The position numbers and the translations under genes were made by a program. This document shows positions 46,083-54,326 of a DNA stretch of 64,000 nt, piece by piece (positions within the stretch are counted from its first letter, which is position 1; the number at the start of each line of letters is the position of its first letter). The DNA comes from Streptomyces wuyuanensis (GTDB lineage: Bacteria > Actinomycetota > Actinomycetes > Streptomycetales > Streptomycetaceae). The stretch lies in the NCBI RefSeq assembly GCF_900103455.1, contig NZ_FNHI01000003.1, positions 125,894 through 189,893 on the forward strand. Reading direction: 5' to 3'. The notes under the pieces were generated by a model, which was not told the origin of the DNA, did not search any database, and saw only the letters and a list, made by a program, of their open reading frames with translations.

Positions 46083-46458
46083 GGCTCGGCTGTCTCCTGA
46101 GTGAGGCGCGCAGTTGTCCCTCACAGAAGGTCACACTCTCGCCCAGCCCGCTCCGCCACGCAGTGGGGCCGAAAATCGCCCGCTGAACGTTCTCGCAGGT
46201 CACATACGGTAGACCCGGCCGCCACAAGCACTCCTTCGGGCGCCACTCGCACGGCCCCCGGGCGGGATGGCAAGGGCCGATCCGGGAGGCGGAACACCGG
46301 CAGGCGGCCCCGCGGTTCCCCGGTCGCGTTCGCGTCCCCCTTCACGGTCGCGTCCCCCATCCCGGTCGGGTTCCCGACCCCCGTCGGGGTCCCGTCCCCG
46401 TTGCATGGCCCGCTACTACCCCTGAACGAAAGGGGACGGGCGGGATCACTGCGGTCGG
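46083..46458. other. Intergenic region with degenerate short repeats
   Basis: No gene supported. At about 46315-46405 a run of related units (ggtcgcgtcccc, cccggtcgggttcc, cgtcggggtcccg) forms a degenerate tandem repeat that keeps reverse-strand frames open and mimics a Gly/Asn/Thr repeat protein. The upstream half should contain the RTX gene promoter. Confidence 0.5.
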
Positions 46459-47220
46459 GTGACCGAGACCACCACCTGCTCGCCGGCCTGGTACGCCCGG
46501 CCCCGCGGCCCGGGCCTGGCGCTGCACCCGGCTCCCGACGGCATTCCCGCATTCCACGCCGGGCTGTCGGCTACCGGCCTACGCCGCTGGTGGAACTCCA
46601 CTCGTCGGTAGAGGAATTGGGGCTCGGCGGGTGTTCGTCAAGGACGAGTCGGCACGGTTCGGGCTGGCCGCCTTCAAGGCTCTCGGCGTCTCCTGGGCAG
46701 TCCACCTGCTGCTCCCCGAGCGCGGCGGCGGAGATCGTGACCGGCCGCGGGCCCACCGCGAACCACCCGGCCCCTACCGCGAACCGCCCGCGGCCGGGGC
46801 GCCGTCGTGGCTCGTCACGGCGACCGACGGCAACCACGGACGGGCGGTGGCGCGTACCGCCCGCCGGCGCGGTGTACGGGCACGGGTCTTCGCCGCTGAG
46901 GGGGTGCACCCCGGCGCCGTGGCGGCCATCGGGGCCGAGGACGCGGCCCGTGCCGCGCGCGACCTGGCCGCCCACGGGGTGTCCGCTGGTCCCTGCGGGG
47001 CGCATGGGCGTCGAAAGGGAGAACGCGCGGAGGCCCCGAGGCACGAGGGACGGAGCACGACCGACCGCCGACGCACACCCAAGCGCCCCCGAGGCGAACG
47101 AGCCCGAGAAGGCGGAGGAGTCGGTGCGGCGGGGCGCCGCGCGGTGCTGGCGGCGGGTCCCGGCACCACGGTCGTCCTCCTCGGCACCGAGGGCACCGCG
47201 GCCGATCGACACGGCGCGAC
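46459..47220 (+). pseudogene. Decayed diaminopropionate ammonia-lyase gene
   Basis: Pieces of a PLP-dependent diaminopropionate ammonia-lyase (threonine-dehydratase fold) occur in sequence but in three frames. Piece 1, from GTG 46459, reads WYARPRGPGLALHPAPDGIP and ends AFHAGL. Piece 2 reads GYRPTPLVELHSSVEELGLG. Piece 3 reads VFVKDESARFGLAAFKALGV with the PLP-binding Lys, then TATDGNHGRAVARTARRRGV and VHPGAVAAIGAE. Each break is explained by loss of one base, near 46586 and 46630. After about 46980 most of the enzyme is absent, with a C-terminal echo GTTVVLLGTEGTA near 47170. A non-functional relic. Confidence 0.72.
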
Positions 47221-47411
47221 CCGCTCGGCGCTCCCCACTCCGACCCCGGGCCGCGGCTGAAACACGGTGGGACGCGGCCGTACCGAGGCGCTACCGTGAC
47301 CGGTTCGTCCGGGAGCGCATCCGTTCCGCCGCCCGCCGGCGCCGTTCGCGCCCCGGCCCGCCCGCGCGACCGGTCGGGGCCCCGCCGTCCCACACCGCCT
47401 GAGGAGCCGTC

Positions 47412-48374
47412 ATGCCCCTGCTCTATCCGCCGATCGAACCGTACGAGCAGGGCGTGCTCGACACCGGTGACGGCCACCATGTGTACTGGGAGGTCTGCGG
47501 CAATCCCGACGGCAAGCCCGCCCTCGTGGTGCACGGCGGACCGGGGTCGGGTTGCGGGCCGGGCTCCCGACGCCGGTTCGATCCGGACCGCTACCGGGTC
47601 GTCCTGTTCGACCAGCGCGGCTGCGGCCGCAGCACCCCGCACGCGAGCGACCCCGGCGCCGACCTGACGGCCAACACGACCGAGCATCTGCTGACCGACA
47701 TGGAGCGACTGCGGGAACTGCTGGGCGTCGACCGCTGGCTGCTGTACGGGGGGTCCTGGGGGTCGACGCTGCTGCTCGCGTACGCCCAGCGTCATCCGGA
47801 GCGGGTGTCGGAGATCGTCGTCAACGGGGTGACGACGACCCGGCGTTCGGAGATCGACTGGCTCTACCGTGGCGTGGCGCGGTTCTTCCCCGAGGCGTGG
47901 GACCGGTTCGTGGCAGGGGTCCCCGAGGCCGGACGGGAGGGGGACCCGGTCGCCGCGTACGCGCGCAGGATGAACGACCCGGACCCCGAGGTGCGGGAGA
48001 AGGCCGCGGACGACTGGTGCGCCTGGGAGGACGCGGTCGTCTCGATGGAGCCCAACGGTCCGTCAGGCGTCTACTCCGGCCGCGCACCGGCGGCCCGGAT
48101 CGCCCTCGTCCGGATCGCCTCGCACTACTTCGTGCACGGGGCGTGGCTGGAGGAGGGCGCCCTGCTGCGGAACGCGGCACGGCTCACCGGAATCCCCGGG
48201 GTGCTGGTGCACGGCGGGCTCGATCTCTCCAGCCCCCCCGACACCGCGTGGGAGCTGTGCCGCGCCTGGCCGGACGCGCGGCTGGTGACGATCCGCGACG
48301 CGGGGCACCTGGGCAGCGACGCGGCGGACGCGGAGGTGCTGGCCGCGCTCGACCGATTCGCCGACCGCCGCTGA
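47412..48374 (+). CDS. pip: Proline iminopeptidase
   Basis: A 320-aa alpha/beta hydrolase of peptidase family S33, releasing N-terminal proline from peptides. Signatures: LVVHGGPGSGCGPGSRRRFD (oxyanion HGGPG), VVLFDQRGCGRSTPHASDP, nucleophile elbow GGSWGSTLLLAYAQ with Ser at about residue 116, catalytic Asp in VHGGLDLSSPP and His in RDAGHLGSDA. Length and start (MPLLYPPIEPYEQGVLDTGD) match the family exactly. GAGGAG precedes the ATG. Cytoplasmic. Confidence 0.96.
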   Translation: MPLLYPPIEPYEQGVLDTGDGHHVYWEVCGNPDGKPALVVHGGPGSGCGPGSRRRFDPDRYRVVLFDQRGCGRSTPHASDPGADLTANTTEHLLTDMERLRELLGVDRWLLYGGSWGSTLLLAYAQRHPERVSEIVVNGVTTTRRSEIDWLYRGVARFFPEAWDRFVAGVPEAGREGDPVAAYARRMNDPDPEVREKAADDWCAWEDAVVSMEPNGPSGVYSGRAPAARIALVRIASHYFVHGAWLEEGALLRNAARLTGIPGVLVHGGLDLSSPPDTAWELCRAWPDARLVTIRDAGHLGSDAADAEVLAALDRFADRR

Positions 48375-48378
48375 GGCT

Positions 48379-48398
48379 TCCCGGGCGGCGCCCCGGGA
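48379..48398. terminator. Bidirectional hairpin
   Basis: tcccggg / cccggga, 7-bp stem and 6-nt loop, filling the gap between the convergent pip gene and the binding-protein-like gene. Confidence 0.6.
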
Positions 48399-48400
48399 CA

Positions 48401-49444
48401 TCACGTCCCGTGCGGCCGCCATCGTCCGGTTCCTTGCTCACGGCCCCGCGCACGGGCCGCCCGGCGCGCTGCGTCGCCGGGCCGAGGGCTGGGCGGGTCG
48501 ATCGCCGCCGTACCACTCCCGCTCCGTACGCCCGTACGGCCGGCGGGACGACCGGCCTCGCCGCTACGCCCCGCCGCCTCCACCGCCTCGGCCACCCGGT
48601 CGAAGAAGCGCGCGTGTGCGCCGTCGCTGCACGGCGCTTCGGGGTTCCACGCGACGACCCGGGCGCCGGAAGCGGCCTCGCGCCAGGCGGCGTTGTCGCC
48701 CAGGGCGTCCAGCGAGTACGCGTTGACGCGGGCGTCTACGAGGAGGACCCGTGCGGCGAGGTCTGCGACGTACGGCCAGTCCGCGGTGAACCAGTTGGTG
48801 CCGGGGCCGCCCTGCGGTGACACCAGGTCGAGGCCGAATGCGGTGAGTTCCCTCAGGTCGGGCCAGGACTGCGGCTTTGCCAGGTAGGCGCTGTCGGCGG
48901 AGGCCGGCGAAAGGGCCAGTAGTGCCGGGCGGGCGGCGCTGTCGTGTGCGAGCGCCCGCAGCCGGGCGGTGGCGCGGGCCAGGGCTATGGCACCCGCCGT
49001 GTCCTGGGCGGCCCCCAGAGCTCTGGCGAGGGCGGCGAACCGGGCGCGCACGTCGCCGAGCGACTGTCCCTGGCCGACGTCGAGCACGACGAGGGGCACC
49101 CGCTCCTCTACGTGTTTCGCCGTGTCCGGATCGAGTCCGTAGACCTGTCCTCCGCCGTAGGTGACGGCGACGACCAGATCGGGGTCGCCGCGCAGCAGCG
49201 CGTCGGCGTCGAGCGCGGCGCCCGAGCCGAGATAGTCCGTGCCGTCGAGCGGCAGGGACCCGGCTTTGACCGGGTCGGGCCCGTCGCCGTCGTGGTTCGA
49301 GCCGAACAGTCCGGCCGGGCGTATGCCGTGCTCCCAGAGGGTCGCTCCGGCCTGGATGTAGGTGACGACCCGTTCGGGCCGCCGGTCGGTCGTGGCCAGA
49401 TGGCCCCGGTCGTCGAGGAATTGCCAGTCGGTCTGCCGGTCCAT
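48401..49444 (-). CDS. Fe-siderophore binding-protein-like protein without signal peptide
   Basis: A 347-aa protein resembling the periplasmic-binding (FecB/FhuD-type, TroA-like) fold: RRPERVVTYIQAGATLWEHG near residue 22, ADALLRGDPDLVVAVTYGGG near 79, and ADLAARVLLVDARVNAYSLD near 227. Relatives are normally lipoproteins, but this one begins MDRQTDWQFLDDRGHLATTD with no signal or lipobox, and no upstream in-frame start supplies one. It may be a cytosolic ligand-binding protein. No permease or ATPase is adjacent. The last about 55 residues are Arg/Gly-rich. GGGAG precedes the ATG. Confidence 0.72.
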   Translation of the reverse strand: MDRQTDWQFLDDRGHLATTDRRPERVVTYIQAGATLWEHGIRPAGLFGSNHDGDGPDPVKAGSLPLDGTDYLGSGAALDADALLRGDPDLVVAVTYGGGQVYGLDPDTAKHVEERVPLVVLDVGQGQSLGDVRARFAALARALGAAQDTAGAIALARATARLRALAHDSAARPALLALSPASADSAYLAKPQSWPDLRELTAFGLDLVSPQGGPGTNWFTADWPYVADLAARVLLVDARVNAYSLDALGDNAAWREAASGARVVAWNPEAPCSDGAHARFFDRVAEAVEAAGRSGEAGRPAGRTGVRSGSGTAAIDPPSPRPGDAARRAARARGREQGTGRWRPHGT

Positions 49445-49591
49445 GATCGAGTGCTCCCTGCCCCTCGCCTGCGACTCGCTGACCCTCTTACTGCCCACGG
49501 ATCGCACGCGGCGAACGGCCGGTCGGGGCGCCCGGTGCGGGCCCGGGCCGGCCGTCGGAGGGTGGGTGCGGTACGGGGCCGGAGGGCCCGT

Positions 49592-51115
49592 TCAGACGAT
49601 GCCCTCGGCGATCTCCGCCTGTTCGCGCGCGTTGCCGTACGCGGCCGGGGTGCTGTACGACCGGCGCGCGACGTACCACCAGACGCTGGCCAGCACGAGG
49701 ACGACGACCAGGGCGACGGAGGCGTAGTTCATGGAGCCGACGTTGACCGGCGAGGACTGCGGGAGGCAGAACAGCACCGTAACGAAGGCGACCCAGCACA
49801 CGGCGGTCCAGCCGATCGGCCTGCTCCAGTGCCCGAGTTGCCACGGTCCCGGCTGGAACCGCTTGCCCGCGCGCAACCGCAGATAGATGGGAATCGCGTA
49901 GGCGGGAGTGATGCCGATGACGTTGATGGCGGTGACGGCCCCGTACGCCGTGGCGGAGTACAGCGACGGCAGCGCCAGCAGCGCGGCGACGGCGACGGAG
50001 AGCCACACGGCCGGAACGGGCGTCTGAGTACGGCTGCTGACCCTTCGCCACAGTGCCGATCCGGGCAGCGCGTTGTCGCGACTGAACGCGAACACCATCC
50101 GGCTGGCGGCGGCCACCTCGGCGTTTCCGCAGAACAGCTGGGCGACGATCACGACGAGGAGCAGCGCGGAGGCACCTGCCGTGCCGAGCGCGTCCAGGAG
50201 GATCTGGGCGGGCGGCACGCCCGTCGCGCTCTGCTGGACGCCGGCGTAGTCCTGGATGGCGAAGGTGAGCCCGGCGAGCAGCACGAATCCCGCGAGCCAG
50301 GAGACCCAGATGGCGCGGACGATGCCGCGCGCGGCGGTCACGGACGCGTTGGAGGTCTCCTCGGACAGATGGGCGGACGCGTCGTAGCCGGAGAACGTGT
50401 ACTGGGCTAGCAGCAGCCCGATCGCCGCCACGTAGAACGGGTTGGCCCAGCCGGTGTCGTTGACGAACTCGGTGAACACGAAGGAGGGCGACTGGTGGTG
50501 GTCGGGCACGATCGCGAGGGCGCCCACGATCACGGCGACACCGGCGAGGTGCCACCAGACGCTGATCGAGTTGAGCACGCTGACGAGGCGTACCCCGAAG
50601 AGGTTGAGCGTGGCGTGCAGCAGCAGGATGCACAGGAAGATGACGAACGTCGATCCCGGGGTGGGGTCGAAGCCGAACCGCAGGTTCAGGAACGCGCCGG
50701 TGAACAGGGCGGCGCCGTAGTCGATCCCCGCGATGGCGCCCAGCAGTCCGAGGAGGTTGAGCCAGCCGGTGTACCAGCCCCAGCGGCGTCCGCCGAGCTT
50801 GTCGGCCATGTAGTACAGCGCACCGGAGGTGGGGTACGCGCTGGTGACCTCCGCGAGGGCGAGACCGACGCAGAGGACGAACAGCCCGACGCCCGCCCAG
50901 CCCCACATCATCACCGCCGGGCCGCCGGTGCTCAGCCCGAAGCCGTAGAGGGTCATGCAGCCGGACAGGATGGATATGACGGAGAAGCTGATGGCGAAGT
51001 TGCCGAAGCCTCCCATCCGGCGGGCGAGGACGGGCTGGTAGCCGAGTTCGCGCAGCCGCTCCTCCTCGTCCCTGGGCGGGGCCTGGTCCTGGGCGGACCA
51101 TGCGGTACGGGACAT
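49592..51115 (-). CDS. APC-family amino acid permease (GABA-permease-like)
   Basis: A 507-aa inner-membrane transporter with about 12 helices. Signatures of the amino acid/choline transporter group: RMGGFGNFAISFSVISILSG near residue 33, the helix 3 region ALAEVTSAYPTSGALYYMAD near 86, and FSGYDASAHLSEETSNASVT near 240. Relatives carry GABA, choline or basic amino acids; the exact substrate is not decided. GGAGGT lies upstream of the ATG. The next gene upstream on this strand (51344) is 228 bp away. A succinate-semialdehyde dehydrogenase at 57 kb could serve GABA breakdown, but the two are not adjacent. Confidence 0.92.
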   Translation of the reverse strand: MSRTAWSAQDQAPPRDEEERLRELGYQPVLARRMGGFGNFAISFSVISILSGCMTLYGFGLSTGGPAVMMWGWAGVGLFVLCVGLALAEVTSAYPTSGALYYMADKLGGRRWGWYTGWLNLLGLLGAIAGIDYGAALFTGAFLNLRFGFDPTPGSTFVIFLCILLLHATLNLFGVRLVSVLNSISVWWHLAGVAVIVGALAIVPDHHQSPSFVFTEFVNDTGWANPFYVAAIGLLLAQYTFSGYDASAHLSEETSNASVTAARGIVRAIWVSWLAGFVLLAGLTFAIQDYAGVQQSATGVPPAQILLDALGTAGASALLLVVIVAQLFCGNAEVAAASRMVFAFSRDNALPGSALWRRVSSRTQTPVPAVWLSVAVAALLALPSLYSATAYGAVTAINVIGITPAYAIPIYLRLRAGKRFQPGPWQLGHWSRPIGWTAVCWVAFVTVLFCLPQSSPVNVGSMNYASVALVVVLVLASVWWYVARRSYSTPAAYGNAREQAEIAEGIV

Positions 51116-51264
51116 GAACGAACCTCCGGGAGACAGGTCGGACTCTTCGGGACGGGGACCAGGACGGGACGGGAAGCGGACGGGGAGGGGCCGCGGGCGT
51201 TCCGGGCCGGGACGCGGCCGGTCGCCGGGCCGACCCGGGACCGGGGATGGCCGCCTCGGCGTCC

Positions 51265-51320
51265 GGGATACGGGACGCGAGATGCGAGATGCGGAATATG
51301 AGATACGGGATACGGGATCG
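51265..51320. repeat. Degenerate short tandem repeat, permease upstream region
   Basis: The stretch consists of variations on an 8-bp unit (gggatacg, gagatgcg, gagatacg) and runs into the 14-bp palindrome cgggatcgatcccg at 51313-51326. It lies 150 bp upstream of the permease start, in a 228-bp gap otherwise without features. Confidence 0.7.
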
Positions 51321-51343
51321 ATCCCGGATCCGGCGGGCAGGGA

Positions 51344-52339
51344 TCAGTCGACTGGGGCGTCGCGCGCCGCCGCGAGACAGCGGCTGCGCGCCCTCACATA
51401 GAGCTCCTCGGTGAGTACCGGGTCGCCCGGCTCCTCCGTGCGCAGCGACCACGGCAACGTGGTGTAGTACGGCCCGAGCGCACGGAAGACGCGACCGGCC
51501 TCCTCGAAGTGCAGGGCACCCCACAGCGCGTGGGCGAGGTGGCTGAGGTCGAGGAGCGAGCTGGTCGCGGACGCCGCGTGGTCGAACCAGCCGTGCAGGG
51601 CCCGTACGGAGTCGCGGATGGAGTCCTCCGCGACCCAGTGGAGATCGAGGGCCCGGCGGTGGCCCTGCTCCCTCCGGTAGCGCTCGACCCGGGCGTACAG
51701 CGGCAGGACGTGCAGCGGCGAGCCCGGGGCCGCGGTGGAGGCGGCCCACTGCACGAAGTTCACCGCCTCCGACAGCGCACCGGCCCGGCGGGTGTAGAGG
51801 AACTGCAGCATGCGGTGGTACGCCTCGCGGTTGCCGGGGTCGCGCTTGTCGGCCTCGGCCAGCAGCCCCCAGGGGCCCGGTGGCAGCATCGGGCCGGGCG
51901 GAGCCATCCGGTGCTCCTCCATCTGCTGCCGGTCGTCGAGCTGGGCGAGGGCGAGCAGGCACACCCAGGGAACGGGGTCGTCGGGCGCCGTACGGGCGGT
52001 GGCGCCGCAGGCGTCCCACGCCTCGTGCCACAGATCGCGGGTCCGGCGGTGGCCCTCCCGGTGTGCGCGGACGGCCCGTTCGACCGCGACCCTGGTGTGC
52101 ATCACGGAAGCGGCGACGCTGTGCGGCTCCTCCGCCTGCCAGGCGCGGACCACGTCGGAGCCGGCCGCGACGGCCGCCAGGACCTGGGTGCGCTGGGTCC
52201 ACAGCGACGGGTCGCGGGTGTCGGCGAGGAGGTCCCGCATCGCCACCCAGCGCCCCGTCCGCAGGTCCTGGAGCGCCGCGCGCAGGGCGTCGTCGTGGCC
52301 TGCGGGGTGGTAGAGGGGGCGGAAGTGGTCATGGACCAT
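51344..52339 (-). CDS. Conserved hypothetical protein, TPR-like helical
   Basis: A 331-aa protein that I do not assign to a named family. It is almost wholly helical and rich in Arg, Ala, Trp and His, with repeated helix pairs such as AALQDLRTGRWVAMRDLLAD, WVCLLALAQLDDRQQMEEH and LSEAVNFVQWAASTAAPGSP, suggesting a tetratricopeptide-like solenoid. No signal peptide or transmembrane helix. The ATG at 52339 is preceded by GGGGAGAGG; the frame stays open to 52540 but those codons have no ribosome site. It lies upstream of the APC permease on the same strand. Confidence 0.7.
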   Translation of the reverse strand: MVHDHFRPLYHPAGHDDALRAALQDLRTGRWVAMRDLLADTRDPSLWTQRTQVLAAVAAGSDVVRAWQAEEPHSVAASVMHTRVAVERAVRAHREGHRRTRDLWHEAWDACGATARTAPDDPVPWVCLLALAQLDDRQQMEEHRMAPPGPMLPPGPWGLLAEADKRDPGNREAYHRMLQFLYTRRAGALSEAVNFVQWAASTAAPGSPLHVLPLYARVERYRREQGHRRALDLHWVAEDSIRDSVRALHGWFDHAASATSSLLDLSHLAHALWGALHFEEAGRVFRALGPYYTTLPWSLRTEEPGDPVLTEELYVRARSRCLAAARDAPVD

Positions 52340-52477
52340 CACCTCTCCCCGGCGGGGTCGCCGGCCACCGTCATGTGGCTGCGTTCCCTGCGTAATCCGG
52401 AGTCGTCGTGCGTCGTCATGGGTCCTCCAGGACGGTGGGGGCGTTGACGGCGGGTGACCGCCGGGGCGTCCTGCTGT

Positions 52478-52490
52478 TGATCGACGATCA
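52478..52490. promoter_or_regulatory. Palindrome TGATCGACGATCA
   Basis: Perfect 6-1-6 inverted repeat in the style of GntR/FadR-type operators (TGATCG...CGATCA), about 140 bp upstream of the reverse-strand gene at 52339. Confidence 0.5.
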
Positions 52491-52560
52491 GTGTAGGCGC
52501 GGTAGCACTCCGTGGGCACAGGTTTTCGGATCTTGCGCAACTATTCGCTCCGGCAAGGAA

Positions 52561-52577
52561 ACTGACTGAGCGTCAGT
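52561..52577. promoter_or_regulatory. Inverted repeat ACTGAC-N5-GTCAGT
   Basis: Perfect 6-5-6 inverted repeat (spacer tgagc), resembling TetR-type operators. It lies in the AT-richer central part of the divergent region, 157 bp upstream of the FGGY kinase start. Confidence 0.5.
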
Positions 52578-52677
52578 AGTTCTCGCCGAACGGTTTGCGG
52601 GCCTTGACGGGGACCGCGGCCCGGGGTCAGGCTGGCCTTCGGTGATCACTTGACCGGTCCACACCCACGGCCGCCGA

Positions 52678-52709
52678 CCCGGTCACGGCCGCCGCCGGCC
52701 GTGACCGGG
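52678..52709 (+). promoter_or_regulatory. 13-bp-arm inverted repeat just before the FGGY kinase
   Basis: cccggtcacggcc - gccgcc - ggccgtgaccggg: perfect 13-bp arms, 6-nt loop, ending 24 bp before the ATG. In RNA it would form a very stable hairpin abutting the ribosome site, so it may be an operator or an attenuating leader structure. Confidence 0.65.
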
Positions 52710-52733
52710 CCGTACCTACCGAAGAGACAGGAC

Positions 52734-54326
52734 ATGGTGTCTGCCGAGCCCCGCACCACCGCCCCCGTGCTCGCCGTCGACCAGGGCACCTCGGGCACCA
52801 AGGCGCTCGTCGTCTGCCCCGAGCGGGGGGTGATCGGCTCCGGATCGGCGGACGTCCGCCCGCGCTACGGCCCGGGAGGGACGGTCGAGGTGGACCCGGC
52901 CCGGCTGCTGGCGTCGGTGGTCGACGCGGGGCGGCAGGCGCTCGCCGAGGCGGGTGAGCCGGTCGCCGCCGTCGGTCTGGCCAACCAGGGTGAGACGGTG
53001 CTCGCCTGGGACCCCGTCACCGGCACGCCGCTCACCGACGCGATCGTGTGGCAGGACCGGCGGGCGGCCTCCGTCTGCGAGTCACTGGGCGAGGACGAGG
53101 CGCAGGAGCTGCGCGACCTCACGGGGCTGCCGCTCGATCCGTACTTCGCGGCGCCGAAGATGGCCTGGATCCGCCGGGAGACGACCCGCGAGGGCGTGGT
53201 CACCACCAGCGACGCCTGGCTGGTGCACCAGCTGACCGGTGCCTTCGTCACGGACGCGGCCACCGCCGGCCGTACCCAGCTGCTGGACCTCGACCGGGTG
53301 GAGTGGTCACCGAGGGCCCTGAAGATCTTCGGGCTGGACGGTGAGCGGCTGCCGCGCGTCGTGGACGCCGCGGGCCCGGTCGGCACCACCTCGGCGTTCG
53401 GACCCGAACTGCCCCTCACCGGACTGCTCGTGGACCAGCAGGCGGCGCTGCTCGCCCAGCGAGTGACCGAGCCGGGCACCGCCAAGTGCACGTACGGAAC
53501 AGGGGCGTTCCTGCTCGCACAGACCGGTGACCGGCCGCGGCGCGGGAGTTCGGGCCTGGTCAGCTGTGTGGCGTGGCGGCTCGGCGGACGCACCAGTTAC
53601 TGCCTCGACGGGCAGGTCTACACGGCCGCCTCAGCGGTCCGCTGGCTGACGGATCTCGGCATCGTCGCCGGGGCCGCGGACCTGGACCGGGTGGGCTCGT
53701 CCGTCCCCGACTCCGGCGGTGTCACCTTCGTCCCGGCGCTCGCCGGACTCGCCGCGCCCTGGTGGCGCGCCGATCTGCGCGGATCGCTCACGGGCCTGGG
53801 GCTGGAGACCGGCGCCGGGCATCTGGTACGCGCACTGTGCGAGGGCATCGCCGCCCAGGTCGTCGCGCTGGCCGACGCCGTGGCCGCGGACACGGGCGCG
53901 CCGCTCTCGTCCCTGCGGGTGGACGGCGGGCTCACGCGGTCGGCCCTGCTGATGCAGACACAGGCGGACCTGCTCCAGCGCCCGGTCGAGGTCTCGGCAC
54001 TGTCCGATGCCACGGCGCTGGGAGTCGGTGCGGTGGCCCGGCTCGGTGTCGATCCCTCTCTCGGCGTGCCGGACGCCGTGCCGGACCGGAAACCGGCGGC
54101 CGTGTACGAGCCCCGTGTTCCTGCCGGCGTGGCGCAGGAGCGGCTGGCCTCGTTCCGCGCCGCGGTGGACGCCCTCACCGCACGGGCCGCCCCGCAACCC
54201 GCAGGTCCGGCCGCCGGTGCCACGCTCCCACCCGGACAAGCACAGGCGCAGGCACGGGCACGGGCACAGGCACCCGCGTCGGGCGGAAGCCCGGCCGGCG
54301 TGCCGGGCGTGTCGGACGTGTCATGA
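52734..54326 (+). CDS. FGGY-family carbohydrate kinase, glycerol-kinase-like
   Basis: A 530-aa sugar/polyol kinase. The N-terminal phosphate loop is LAVDQGTSGTKALVV, followed by AVGLANQGETVLAWDPVTGT and DAIVWQDRRAASVCESL, both glycerol-kinase-like. The C-terminal ATP domain has LRVDGGLTRSALLMQTQADL. The last about 50 residues are an Ala/Gln/Arg tail encoded by a short repeat at about 54237-54280. It is the first of three coupled genes; the partners resemble GlpA and a small FAD reductase, so glycerol or a related polyol is the likely substrate. ATG at 52734 follows GAAGAGACAGG. Confidence 0.88.
   Translation: MVSAEPRTTAPVLAVDQGTSGTKALVVCPERGVIGSGSADVRPRYGPGGTVEVDPARLLASVVDAGRQALAEAGEPVAAVGLANQGETVLAWDPVTGTPLTDAIVWQDRRAASVCESLGEDEAQELRDLTGLPLDPYFAAPKMAWIRRETTREGVVTTSDAWLVHQLTGAFVTDAATAGRTQLLDLDRVEWSPRALKIFGLDGERLPRVVDAAGPVGTTSAFGPELPLTGLLVDQQAALLAQRVTEPGTAKCTYGTGAFLLAQTGDRPRRGSSGLVSCVAWRLGGRTSYCLDGQVYTAASAVRWLTDLGIVAGAADLDRVGSSVPDSGGVTFVPALAGLAAPWWRADLRGSLTGLGLETGAGHLVRALCEGIAAQVVALADAVAADTGAPLSSLRVDGGLTRSALLMQTQADLLQRPVEVSALSDATALGVGAVARLGVDPSLGVPDAVPDRKPAAVYEPRVPAGVAQERLASFRAAVDALTARAAPQPAGPAAGATLPPGQAQAQARARAQAPASGGSPAGVPGVSDVS

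Larger units (their letters stand above)
52340..52733. other. Divergent promoter region with three inverted repeats
   Basis: 394 bp without a gene, between the helical hypothetical protein and the FGGY operon. It is relatively AT-rich at about 52475-52600 and contains separate palindromes at 52478, 52561 and 52678. More than one regulator may act here. Confidence 0.55.

Noticed and set aside
46121-46552. Reverse-strand Gly/Asn/Thr-repeat protein of 143 aa
   Set aside because: It follows from degenerate short repeats in DNA that also carries the ammonia-lyase relic on the other strand; no ribosome site or family match.
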